A stretch of DNA of 49,099 bases from Legionellaceae bacterium UBA6148 (GTDB lineage: Bacteria; Pseudomonadota; Gammaproteobacteria; Legionellales; Legionellaceae). The position numbers and the translations under genes are program-made. The DNA lies in the NCBI GenBank assembly GCA_002423125.1, contig DIUW01000060.1:1-49099 (forward strand). The letters run 5' to 3'. Shown here in pieces: positions 1 through 9,985 of the stretch (positions within the stretch are counted from its first letter, which is position 1; each line of letters opens with the position of its first letter). The notes below the pieces were generated by a model. That model had not been told where the DNA came from and ran no database searches. It saw only the letters and a program-made list of their open reading frames with translations.

Positions 1-2
1 CG

Positions 3-3000
3 CTGAAAACTACGGAATCGAGTTTAAATGTAGTGTTGCTCTGGAAAAGTTTGAGTGCGGAGACGCGAGAACGTTTTATTACTGACGCTTGTAATAAAGG
101 ATGTCGGATCATCGACCAAGGTAAAGGATTTCGAGTACTGATTGAGGATGAAAAAACATTCATTGAAGCCGAGTTTCAACGACGTCTGGGAAAATCGGCT
201 TATTTCTCGATGAATGAGTCCTTATTCCATCAAGTAGCGCAACACTTCGTGATCCCCGATAAACAACCAGCAGAAGTACGTGCCTTGTTTACTCGTTTCA
301 TCGATGCGTTGGTTGCGATTCATAATAAAAATTATTATAACGAATTAGGCCAAGTATTAGGTGTGATGCTGGATGCTGTTGCAACTGACGGTCCTCATCC
401 CGCTCATTATTACTCTTTACCACAATTGAACGAGTGGATAAATCGTTTAGAGAGCGCGACTATTGCGCATATTGAAAAGCATTGTCCTGTGCATCTTTTC
501 AAAGAGTTACTGCACGCGCCTAACGATCAAGAATTAATAAGTAAGGGTTTGTTGAAGCCATTTAATCGGTTGCAAGAATGTGAATCGGCAAGTATTGATA
601 CTCTAGTGCGTCGTAATTGGCTCCAATTGTGTCAATCTGCTTTACCGAATCAATACAGTGCACTCATTGCACGATTGATGGTTCATTCTGAACGATTAAG
701 AGAGTTGGCAATTGATGTAAAAGCATTCTTCGAGATATCTGATCAATCACCACGATTTTTAGAGGCGCTTTATGGCTTATTACAGCAACCCTCCGTGCTT
801 GATGGACGGTTTTCTACTGATTCTGTGAGGCAATGGTTTTCTTATCTAATACGACCCGTTGCCTCCGGTATTGATCAAAAGATGTATCAACAAGCATTGC
901 TGCAATTGACGGCTTATCTTGAGACACAATCAACCCCAAAACGTGATCTTGCTGGTGCGGTAGATAGTAACTGGACGTTTCCAATAAAGTCTATTGATGA
1001 TGTGTGGTTTCAGGTTCGCTATGACAAGTTAATATCGGGTGGTTGGCGTAATCAAGCGCTAGCACAAAAAAAATTGATTATCTTAGCTTATGCGACGCAA
1101 GGAAAATTTAAGCTTCCTTCTAATGTAGGGGCTTTATGGCAAAAAATGGATGCGGATGCATTAGAGGTCGTCATTGGTTATTACCAATCAGGTGCACAGC
1201 TTTCTTTAGTTGAATTGATGAGGCTATTGTCTCTCTCTCCTTTAGCGGTCGCAGACAGCTCTTCGGAGGATGAAGCGGTAACTCCGTCAGATGAATCTCC
1301 TCCTGCGGCTCCTTCTGAACGCGATACTGAAGTTGGAAAGGAGATCATTGCTTGTTATACACGACAACAAATGCTCCAACGCTTACATCATTATGAAACT
1401 GTAGTGCAAGGAACTAAGCCTGATGGCACGCCAAAGCGTATTTATTCAGCATCGAATACTGAAGAATTGCTGCGCGTGATCAGTGGTTTTGAACAAAAAA
1501 GAGTCGGTCCTTCTTCCGATTCAGAACAACAGCAGTTGATTAATTTATTCTATTATATGAATCAATACAGTCAGTTGACTGATTTGGCTACGATGAGCTT
1601 TAGCGAGTTACAAGCCACGTTGGGCCAAGCTAAAGATGAGCTAATTGCGCACAAAGCGCCCAAATCTTTTGAGGCACAACAGGTTTCTGCGCGTCTACTT
1701 GCTTGTATGCGTGAAATATATTTACGACGAAGTGGTAAATGGGCCAATCATACGCAAATGCTGACCTTGTTGTATTCGGCCTGTCATAATGATGAGAGCT
1801 TGTTGTATCAAGTCCGTACAGGACAAGGTAAGAGTATTTTAACCTTGATGCGAGCCTCTTATTTGGCATTAACTGGAACAGAAGTTGATGTATTTAGTGC
1901 GAAAGAAAGTTTATCTTCTCGCGATTTTCTTGAAGCAAAATCAGTCTTTGATGCGATGGGTATTCCATGTGGCTATATTACTCCAAATTCCAAAACAACT
2001 GAGTATAAGCGGTGGACACCCAGGATAGGGGCAATCAACTTTGCCACTTTGGGTAACTTTAGCTTGTTTTTATCACGTAATGCATGGATGGACTCTGATA
2101 AAGTCAAGCTGGATCCCAAGCGTTGTGTTGCATTTTTGGATGAGGCTGATCATATTTTACTCGATGATCAAACGCAGTTTAACTTCCCTGATCCTGTTGC
2201 TGAGCGCGAGGCTTATAATTTTGATGAATGGGCATATCGGATTATTTACCAATATTACCGTGATCAAATCATGGGTGATCCTGATTTTCTTGCATGCTTA
2301 AAAGTATCGCGTCAACATCATCTTGATCAACTCAGTCAAAAATTAGTTGAATTAAGTACGATGGCACCAGCAGATTCCAAATTTTTCGGTGCTTACTTGT
2401 TACCTGCAATGACGGCAAAAGGTCCTGAACGCGAAGAGTCCCTGGCAAAGCGTGATAAGGCGCTTATTTATCTCCTCAAAGCAGCTTATGCAGCACATCA
2501 CCTGAAAGAAGGTGTTGATTTTTGCTCTAGCGAGGATCAACGGATGTTATCGGGACAAGTCGTTTCGGTACGTATTCTACAAGTAATGATCAGCAATCAA
2601 GTGCAGGAGGGCGCAACCTACAGTGAAGGGGTGCAGCAAATGCTGTGCGTGCGTATGAATGAAGAGTCTGCACAAAAGGGGCAAACGCCTAATTATTTCG
2701 TCGATCCAGATTCAAAAATTGTGTTATCACAAAATTGTCGATCCGTATTATTAAAACATTTTAAACACATTGAAGGATGTACTGGTACTTCGGGAAACTC
2801 AGAAGAGTTGAACGAGTGTAAAGAGGTGTTTGGTATTGAGCATGTGCTCAAGTTACCACCGCATGAGCAAATTAAGACTAAATTTCTACCTGCTTTGTAC
2901 GAAAACAATCTCGATAAGCAGGTTGATGCGATCATTGAGGTCATTCATGGCCGATCGAAAAGTCAGCCAATGCTAGTCACCTGTAAAGACGATATTGAAG

Positions 3001-6000
3001 TAAAAGAACTGTATAGAATGGTTCAACAAAAAATAAAATCATCGCAACCCTTGGGTTTAATGTTGATACGCGATACTAATGACAGTGGAAAAAGTGAAGC
3101 GGATATCGTTCCTCTTGCGGGACGGATCGGTTGTGTGGTGTTCAGTTCACGAATGGGGCGAGGCACAGACATTAAACCTGAAGGTCAAGAAGGTTTATTT
3201 GTGTTACGTACTTATCTTGCTTCAGCACGCGTGACTAAACAAGAGCTTGGGCGTCAAGGGCGTAATGGTCGACCTGGGGTGTGCCAGACAATTATCAATG
3301 TGGAAGATCTTAATGCTGAATACCTTGCTTATGGGAAATTAGATGGCGGTCAAGAAGTACTCAATAGACTACTGAATTATGAAGCCGATCATTTGGATGC
3401 GAAGATTGAAAAACACAAAAAGAAAGGCAGTAGTAAATTTGATGCGTTTGATAAACACCATGCTTCGGAACGAGAAGCGTATTTAAAATCAAGAGTCTGT
3501 ATTCAGTTCCGTCATCAATTGCAGCAAAAGCAGAATGTTAAATTACGTCGTTATGAAGCCATGATTGCCTGGATGAGTACGGCCACGGAAACCGCTTTGT
3601 GTGGTTCTGAGAAAAGAGACGGGCTAGAATGGTGTAAGAATCTGAAATTCAAGTGGAAATTGCGACGTGAGTCGATTGAGGGGCTGTGGCAAATACATTT
3701 GACGACTCAAAACGAGAGTAATGAGGACTGGCGTCAATTTGTCAATCAAGTGAGCATGGTCTGGAAACAACAGGTTGATTCAGCAAGAGCATGTTCTGAT
3801 AGTCAAGTCAAGAAATGGGCAGAAATTCATTCTGAAACGGTCTTATTCAATGCATATAATATAGATTTAATACACGCATACGATGCGGATTTAACGCAAC
3901 GGCCAGCTAAAATATTAAAATCAGTGCCTCATATGATCCAGTTCATTAATTTTCATCAAAAATGGATGGAGCATGCGGTGGCTTGTCGAAAAGACTGCTT
4001 GAGTCGTGCTGATTCATCTTCGTTGACCTCGCTAAAACATGAGTTTGATGAGGTCGGCTTGCGTGGATTCAATGAATTATTCTTACGGTTGTGTCGCATG
4101 CGACAAAATGATCTCGGTGTGTTATCTGGCAAAGACGCTCAAGAAGCCGAATCAATATTTACGTTGTTATTTAACCAAATTTATGATGCATTAATCAGTG
4201 ATTTGTTCTTTATGATTCCAAGCCGACGCGCGGGACAAATTTTATTTCAATGGATGGATAAAGCGAATGGTTTGTTAGATAAGCTGACTGATAAGTGTAA
4301 TGACACCCAAATTGCTCAGCGGCTGTACCCGCTGCATGTTCTAATCGAAGCACTTAGAGCATTCCCCAGTTGGTTAGGTCAGAATCGTCTTAATTCCTTT
4401 GGACTAACAGCACCTACGCGTTATGCCAATCTGTTAGATCTACTGACACAAATGACATTTTCTGTGAGTGAAGAATCTTGGAATAAATGGTTTGAGAGGA
4501 AGGATGATTCTAGAATGCAACATTTTCTGGAACACATAGGCCATTCTTTAACAAATGAATATTGGTCTGAATTACATGACGAGCAATTCTTGCAACGAAT
4601 ACGTCAATTTTTGCTATTACCATCCGATCGCCCTGCTTTTGCGTATAATATTGAGTTGCTGGCAAAAGCGCTTCCAACACAAGATAGCGTTAAGACATTC
4701 CTCCATTTAATTCGAAACGCCGAGTTAACTTCTGTGCATGTTGAAGCATTTCACGCTTATGTCGATGCGCATGCGGCTGTATTAGCAGGGGATGAATATA
4801 GCGCTGTATTGCCTGTGATTCTTGATTTGACTTTGGGAGAGCGTCGTTCAGTAATGAATGAGCTACCTAAGCCTGATATGTTCATGGATTGGAGTGTTGG
4901 CGAAAAAACAAGTGCATTTTGTACCGATTTTAATGTGTTGTCTAAAGAAAATCAGGTGCAATTTAATTACGACTTCTGGATATTTTTAAGCCAAAGACGT
5001 CCTTTAACGCATGAAGAAATAACGCAGTTTCATCAACTCATACAAACAGAATGTACGATGAACGAGGCTCTTGCCTTACTGCAACTTCCTCCTTATTTGT
5101 CTTTAGCGCATATTCAAAAACAAATGAATATGGCAATAGCGGAAAAGCAAGAAGGTACTGTAATGACTCGTATTCAGGAACTGACTGCTGCTGGACACGG
5201 TTTAAATCAATGGATGGCATCCCAAGGATTCATTGATAATGCGTTTGTTTATTCAGCATCTTTAAAGCAATTAGCCAATCGTTGGCAAACTCTTTTTGAG
5301 AGTTTGCCCTCAGCCAAATCGGCCTGTTTATTCGCAATGCTGAATAAACAGCATATCCCGGGCTATCTGCCGGATCGGTTGTTCACTCAATTAGAGCAAT
5401 TAATGACTGACAGTGCCTTGCCTTTAGATACCGATGCATGGCAAAAGTATGATCAAGACCTGATGGTTTTATTGACAATGCCTGTAGCATGGCGCGATGC
5501 ACTCAGTCCTTGTTTAAGTACACTGTCAAAACAGGATGAGCAGCAAGCAGTCTCGCGCAGTCTCTTTCTGCAGCAGACCGCAGATGCTTTACAGAAAAGT
5601 GATTTTTTACCAAAATTATTTAAGTCATTCCCTCTCAATTATTATAAATCTTGGGAGAAAGGATTTTATACTCAAAAAGAACATTCTTCGCTCATAAATT
5701 TGTATCATCGTGGCCTCAGTCTCGGTGATTCTGATGCGCGTACACCGATTATTACTCAAGCATTAGAACAGTTGTTACAGCATGATGAGAAGAAGACTCC
5801 GGAAAAGTGGATTGATTCTGTGCAAGAAACAACGCAATGGGTGAACAAATTTTGCGAACTACCTGCTGATTGGTATCAACCATTGAGCGATGTTCTGAAG
5901 AAAATGTCGCTGACGGACGCCGCTTCGGTTGAAGCGTTCCCCTCCTTTTTTGACACGATCATATGTCATATTCCTAAGCATGGAATGTCGAATACGAGTA

Positions 6001-7550
6001 TTATTGCGCCGTTATTACTTGCTTATTGGATGGATACAGTTGGCGAGGATCAGAAGCTTAGAATTGATGGAGTACAATTAGTATTGAATCTTGCTGCACA
6101 TCCCTCTTTGAGTGATTGGGGTCTCGAGATAATCACTGCTTATTTGTCGAAGGAAGAAAAGCCACTTGCAGATCGCTTCGAGCTGTTGCGTCATCAAGAG
6201 CAGTTGTTGGATTTGTTCTCTGCTCTTCCTAGCTCATGGAAGCCTTTGTTAGATAAGGATACTAAGGCTGCTCTCGATTCAGAAGATATCGTGTTGATTC
6301 AAAAAAGAAAGATGTTTTTAAACGTATTAAGTGAATCACTTTCAGCATCCTCTCCGCTGGGGCAATCTACATCGGATACTGTATGGAACAATATGGTCAA
6401 GGAACCGCTTCCTGAAGAACGGACGTTATTAAAAAACAAAATACAAGATGATTTGAATGTGCTGCAGTATTTAAGCGACGAATCAGTAACGACAGCCAAA
6501 GAAGAGTTCTTTACGGAGCAATACAAACAGTATTTGTCCACAAATAATCCCTATCAAATGGCGTTGTTGAAACGCTTTATTCTGATCGTACCGAATGAGT
6601 TGCCTAAAGAATCCTATCAAGCATTATGGCGAGGTGTTTCTGAACATATTTTGAGCTTCGATGATTATGACAGTCCTCGTTCGTTACATCGTGCAATTCA
6701 TCTGACTCGAGAAGGCGTGATGAAAGCAAATGCCAATCAACTTCAGGCTTCTTGGTTTACTACGTTAGATCAACGATCGCATCGTACTGAATTGATGCGT
6801 GGTTTACATCATGGATATTTATCTTTAGGCGCCAAGAACGATAACTCGTGCTGGCATTATTTCACCAGCATGATTCGTAAAGGATTATCTTATTTCCCTA
6901 AGCATTTTGGCGCTCGCTATCATCGAAGTGCGATGGAGGGATTAGGACGTATCTCGAGTGTTTTAGAAGAGTTGCATGATATGACTAAAATTCCTGGCTT
7001 TGATAAAAAAGTGGTACGACCTAAGCCGGCGGGAAATGAAGCTATGCCGAATTATGACGTGACCTTTAGTGCATTAAAACGCAGTTATGATGGTGCTTGG
7101 TGGAAAAACAGCGATCGCCGACGTCAGGCCAGTGAATTATTTGGTGGTATTAAGAATGTGAATAAGGCCCTTACTCGCGAAGAGTATTATATGACCGTAA
7201 TGCAGTGCATTATTGCAACTCAAAAAGACATTATTACAAGTGATCAGAAATCGTTCATACAACGGAATAAAAAAGGGTACAGTCGATTGTATGATTTGAG
7301 TGCAAAAATGTTGGTTGAAGTTTCTGTTGATTACTTGAACGATAACAGCGCTGATCTAAGCGCTAAAAACGAGCGTGCAGTTGCTTTGCAAGCATTGTTA
7401 AGCGATTCATTGCGTGCACACAATCGTGTGGGACAACAGTATGGACTATTTACTGACGAAAAAACGCGGCAACATCCAGCATTACGTTATTTGGATGATG
7501 CAATTGCAGCATTAAAAAAAGGCCCATCTCTAGGCGCCAATGAGGAGTAA
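3..7550 (+). CDS. Giant SecA-like ATPase protein, 5' end unresolved
   Basis: Residues are numbered from the GTG at 33; the frame stays open to the left window edge, so the true start may lie outside. The protein has at least 2,505 residues. A SecA-type DEAD motor sits in the first half: Walker A GQGKS at 597-601, Walker B FLDEAD at 701-706, RGTDIK at 1043-1048, and QELGRQGRNGRPG at 1070-1082, matching the SecA arginine-finger region. Housekeeping SecA has about 900 residues and starts with the motor. Here about 590 residues precede it and about 1,400 mostly helical residues follow, so this is not the cell's general SecA. Residues about 2270-2430 share a module (WWK at 2356-2358, KGYSRLYD at 2414-2421) with the next gene, which starts 5 bases after this stop. 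The motor is clear; the function is unknown. A secreted or translocation-linked role is inference. Confidence 0.85.
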   Translation: MKTTESSLNVVLLWKSLSAETRERFITDACNKGCRIIDQGKGFRVLIEDEKTFIEAEFQRRLGKSAYFSMNESLFHQVAQHFVIPDKQPAEVRALFTRFIDALVAIHNKNYYNELGQVLGVMLDAVATDGPHPAHYYSLPQLNEWINRLESATIAHIEKHCPVHLFKELLHAPNDQELISKGLLKPFNRLQECESASIDTLVRRNWLQLCQSALPNQYSALIARLMVHSERLRELAIDVKAFFEISDQSPRFLEALYGLLQQPSVLDGRFSTDSVRQWFSYLIRPVASGIDQKMYQQALLQLTAYLETQSTPKRDLAGAVDSNWTFPIKSIDDVWFQVRYDKLISGGWRNQALAQKKLIILAYATQGKFKLPSNVGALWQKMDADALEVVIGYYQSGAQLSLVELMRLLSLSPLAVADSSSEDEAVTPSDESPPAAPSERDTEVGKEIIACYTRQQMLQRLHHYETVVQGTKPDGTPKRIYSASNTEELLRVISGFEQKRVGPSSDSEQQQLINLFYYMNQYSQLTDLATMSFSELQATLGQAKDELIAHKAPKSFEAQQVSARLLACMREIYLRRSGKWANHTQMLTLLYSACHNDESLLYQVRTGQGKSILTLMRASYLALTGTEVDVFSAKESLSSRDFLEAKSVFDAMGIPCGYITPNSKTTEYKRWTPRIGAINFATLGNFSLFLSRNAWMDSDKVKLDPKRCVAFLDEADHILLDDQTQFNFPDPVAEREAYNFDEWAYRIIYQYYRDQIMGDPDFLACLKVSRQHHLDQLSQKLVELSTMAPADSKFFGAYLLPAMTAKGPEREESLAKRDKALIYLLKAAYAAHHLKEGVDFCSSEDQRMLSGQVVSVRILQVMISNQVQEGATYSEGVQQMLCVRMNEESAQKGQTPNYFVDPDSKIVLSQNCRSVLLKHFKHIEGCTGTSGNSEELNECKEVFGIEHVLKLPPHEQIKTKFLPALYENNLDKQVDAIIEVIHGRSKSQPMLVTCKDDIEVKELYRMVQQKIKSSQPLGLMLIRDTNDSGKSEADIVPLAGRIGCVVFSSRMGRGTDIKPEGQEGLFVLRTYLASARVTKQELGRQGRNGRPGVCQTIINVEDLNAEYLAYGKLDGGQEVLNRLLNYEADHLDAKIEKHKKKGSSKFDAFDKHHASEREAYLKSRVCIQFRHQLQQKQNVKLRRYEAMIAWMSTATETALCGSEKRDGLEWCKNLKFKWKLRRESIEGLWQIHLTTQNESNEDWRQFVNQVSMVWKQQVDSARACSDSQVKKWAEIHSETVLFNAYNIDLIHAYDADLTQRPAKILKSVPHMIQFINFHQKWMEHAVACRKDCLSRADSSSLTSLKHEFDEVGLRGFNELFLRLCRMRQNDLGVLSGKDAQEAESIFTLLFNQIYDALISDLFFMIPSRRAGQILFQWMDKANGLLDKLTDKCNDTQIAQRLYPLHVLIEALRAFPSWLGQNRLNSFGLTAPTRYANLLDLLTQMTFSVSEESWNKWFERKDDSRMQHFLEHIGHSLTNEYWSELHDEQFLQRIRQFLLLPSDRPAFAYNIELLAKALPTQDSVKTFLHLIRNAELTSVHVEAFHAYVDAHAAVLAGDEYSAVLPVILDLTLGERRSVMNELPKPDMFMDWSVGEKTSAFCTDFNVLSKENQVQFNYDFWIFLSQRRPLTHEEITQFHQLIQTECTMNEALALLQLPPYLSLAHIQKQMNMAIAEKQEGTVMTRIQELTAAGHGLNQWMASQGFIDNAFVYSASLKQLANRWQTLFESLPSAKSACLFAMLNKQHIPGYLPDRLFTQLEQLMTDSALPLDTDAWQKYDQDLMVLLTMPVAWRDALSPCLSTLSKQDEQQAVSRSLFLQQTADALQKSDFLPKLFKSFPLNYYKSWEKGFYTQKEHSSLINLYHRGLSLGDSDARTPIITQALEQLLQHDEKKTPEKWIDSVQETTQWVNKFCELPADWYQPLSDVLKKMSLTDAASVEAFPSFFDTIICHIPKHGMSNTSIIAPLLLAYWMDTVGEDQKLRIDGVQLVLNLAAHPSLSDWGLEIITAYLSKEEKPLADRFELLRHQEQLLDLFSALPSSWKPLLDKDTKAALDSEDIVLIQKRKMFLNVLSESLSASSPLGQSTSDTVWNNMVKEPLPEERTLLKNKIQDDLNVLQYLSDESVTTAKEEFFTEQYKQYLSTNNPYQMALLKRFILIVPNELPKESYQALWRGVSEHILSFDDYDSPRSLHRAIHLTREGVMKANANQLQASWFTTLDQRSHRTELMRGLHHGYLSLGAKNDNSCWHYFTSMIRKGLSYFPKHFGARYHRSAMEGLGRISSVLEELHDMTKIPGFDKKVVRPKPAGNEAMPNYDVTFSALKRSYDGAWWKNSDRRRQASELFGGIKNVNKALTREEYYMTVMQCIIATQKDIITSDQKSFIQRNKKGYSRLYDLSAKMLVEVSVDYLNDNSADLSAKNERAVALQALLSDSLRAHNRVGQQYGLFTDEKTRQHPALRYLDDAIAALKKGPSLGANEE

Positions 7551-7555
7551 GCAGC

Positions 7556-9985
7556 ATGATTATACATGACGAATCTAATACCTGGACGCAGCCCATTCAT
7601 GACAGTGGGCGTCGTCCTCAACTCGACGCCGATAATGCGTTAGTTGAGCGTCTTGGAGTTATTGAACAGCTATTATTAATTCAGTGCCACCCTGACGTCT
7701 TCAAAAAAATACTCGATGATCTTAGTGACGGACTAAAACAGGGGCTGTCCAGTCAATTTATTTTACGTTTTTTGCAAAGTCAGCAGCCGTTGTATAACCA
7801 TCTTGTGCCGCAAGAGCAAGCGCTTGTTGCTTCTTTATCCGAAATCACAATGCCTTTTTTAAAGTGGTTACAGTTAAAAGAACGAACAAGTGCCGAAAGA
7901 CATCCTTGGATAGATCGATTTGAAAGCATGGCATCGATACAACAGGCATCTGCATTTTTTGGATATTTGCTGGAAAAAAACATTTCTACGGTTAATGACG
8001 ATCTGATGGAGGTATTTCTTTCCAAGCCAGAAAAAAAATCACCGTCTCGACATTTATATGTCAATCGAGCAGAAGAGCTTCCCGTGTTAGTCGGTTTTAT
8101 TGAGCATTATCAGCATGTTGATCCTGAGCTACAACAGATGATTTTGCCGTTGATAGTAGACGCAAAGAATAATAACGTACCCATCAAAAAGTTAGAACGC
8201 CTGCTGTCATTACTCGCGAGTGTGCAAGCACAGTTGTTACCTCTTTTTCACGAGCAATTTAAGTTGTTGAGGAAGTGGTGGAGCTTTGCAGAATTCGATC
8301 ACGTGCCTGTTGAGCTAGCCTCGCAGGCGCTAAAAACAGTACTTCATGTGCATGATGTTAAAGAACATCCCGGCACGGTTGAATTAATTGATACGATGAT
8401 TCAAGCGGGTATTGATGCCAATATATCTGCAGAAAAGTGGTCTATAGGAATAACGTTGCTCGATTTTTTAAAATCACTTACGCCAGAGTCTTTACGCAAT
8501 CAATGCGCTATTATAGCACAACAAGAGAAACCACGTTTCTTTGAAGACGCTTGGATGATGCGTTTTCGTACGATTAATACATTGCAAGCGGATGTCCTGG
8601 CCACGTTGAGTGATGAGGATGCATTACGTGCAATGAAGATCTATATGCAGTGCTCTGATGAAGACAAAGGTCGAGAATATCTGACTATTTTGGCCAAGAT
8701 GACCCAACCGTTAGTTGCCCATTCTGTTATGTTAGAGCGAGCGAGTCGTCTGGAAGAGCCTTTGCCTTATTTACAAGCGATATCTGAATTACAGCAATTG
8801 TATCTAAATTTGCCAGAGCAAGGACGTGATGCTTTTATACAATTATTTGATAAACAATGTTCTGACGATGTGCAATTATTGAGAGATAAAGATTTTTTAC
8901 AACTATTTAATGACGTTCCAAACTTAAACCATGACTATTTAAAAAATGCATATGCTTTGTGGCACAAAAAACCTTATTGCTCCATGATTGAACTTAAAGA
9001 AAAAATGGCCTTTTCTTTGAAGATACAAAATCAGTTGCCCAGACTTAATGCTGGCGTGTTACAAGAGATAGTCAATGCACCACAACAAAAGAAAGAGTTA
9101 GTGCAACAGCAACTGTTGAACCGTCAAATGCCTGGTAAAGACGTCGCCGCATGGTGGAGTAAAATCAATACGCATCAGGCACTACAAGACCCACTTTATT
9201 TACATCAAGTGATGGAGTTGCAGAAACAAGTCGTACAACTCACTGATAAAGGGTTTGATGATCTACTTGATTTTGATGACCAAGCCAAGACAGATAAGCG
9301 AAGAAGATTACTTCATTGTGTCTATCATAAAGAAATTGTACTCCCTAAAGAGAAGGGGGAGGCTTGGTGGGAGAAGTACTTGAGAGCCTTGTCTGAGTGG
9401 GTTAATAAGGGGATTAGTACTGAACCTAAGACTAAATTGAATCAAAAGCATCATGTTCAAGCCATTCAATCATTATCGTGCGTGGCCTTTGCTTCCGAAG
9501 AGTTGCATGCCATTGTTGCGCCCAGCAACAAGGATTCAAGATTTATTTCTGACCAACTGAAACAACATCTGGAAAACTATCAGTCGTCTTACAGCGCCTC
9601 CTGGTGGAAGAGCGGAGATAGAAAAAAACTTGCCTATGATGAATTATTTTCTTTATTGAAAAAAGAAGGAACTTCTTATGATACGGTGTTTGAGGCATTG
9701 CACCGAGTTATGGATGGCGTTGTGAAGATGGACAGCAAACACAGCAAGCGAAACAGTAAAGGATACAGCCGGTTGTATGATATTGCCGTGCAATTGATGT
9801 CGATAACGTTGAGTCAGGCGTTGTATTTTGATGCGACTCGGAGCCATGAGTACATGACTCGGGTGCAGGATATCATGGTTCAACATCGGCAGTTGATAGA
9901 AGGCGTCGATCTCGAGTTACCTGCGTTCCAACACTTGCAGGATATGTTGAATCCCATCAAGCAACCAGGATTTAATGTGCGCTAA
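7556..9985 (+). CDS. Helical partner of the SecA-like giant, shared C-terminal module
   Basis: The 809-residue product has no ATPase motifs, signal peptide or membrane segment. It is Leu/Gln-rich and looks like an all-helical solenoid. It begins 5 bases after the preceding stop, with GAGGAG about 9 bases upstream of the ATG, so the two genes are almost certainly cotranscribed. Its C-terminal part aligns by eye with the end of the upstream giant: WWKSGDR at 683-689 against WWKNSDR, ELF a little later, and RNSKGYSRLYD at 732-742 against RNKKGYSRLYD. A weaker match precedes this (VNKGIS with RKGLS, SEELHAI with LEELHDM), so about 170-190 residues may be homologous. It may be a paralog of the giant's tail or a subunit of the same complex. 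I do not recognise a named family. Its stop overlaps the convergent transporter gene by 4 bases. Confidence 0.85.
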   Translation: MIIHDESNTWTQPIHDSGRRPQLDADNALVERLGVIEQLLLIQCHPDVFKKILDDLSDGLKQGLSSQFILRFLQSQQPLYNHLVPQEQALVASLSEITMPFLKWLQLKERTSAERHPWIDRFESMASIQQASAFFGYLLEKNISTVNDDLMEVFLSKPEKKSPSRHLYVNRAEELPVLVGFIEHYQHVDPELQQMILPLIVDAKNNNVPIKKLERLLSLLASVQAQLLPLFHEQFKLLRKWWSFAEFDHVPVELASQALKTVLHVHDVKEHPGTVELIDTMIQAGIDANISAEKWSIGITLLDFLKSLTPESLRNQCAIIAQQEKPRFFEDAWMMRFRTINTLQADVLATLSDEDALRAMKIYMQCSDEDKGREYLTILAKMTQPLVAHSVMLERASRLEEPLPYLQAISELQQLYLNLPEQGRDAFIQLFDKQCSDDVQLLRDKDFLQLFNDVPNLNHDYLKNAYALWHKKPYCSMIELKEKMAFSLKIQNQLPRLNAGVLQEIVNAPQQKKELVQQQLLNRQMPGKDVAAWWSKINTHQALQDPLYLHQVMELQKQVVQLTDKGFDDLLDFDDQAKTDKRRRLLHCVYHKEIVLPKEKGEAWWEKYLRALSEWVNKGISTEPKTKLNQKHHVQAIQSLSCVAFASEELHAIVAPSNKDSRFISDQLKQHLENYQSSYSASWWKSGDRKKLAYDELFSLLKKEGTSYDTVFEALHRVMDGVVKMDSKHSKRNSKGYSRLYDIAVQLMSITLSQALYFDATRSHEYMTRVQDIMVQHRQLIEGVDLELPAFQHLQDMLNPIKQPGFNVR

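Noticed and set aside
3..7550. Housekeeping SecA
   Set aside because: The motor is in the middle of a protein nearly three times too long and the surrounding sequence does not match SecA domains.
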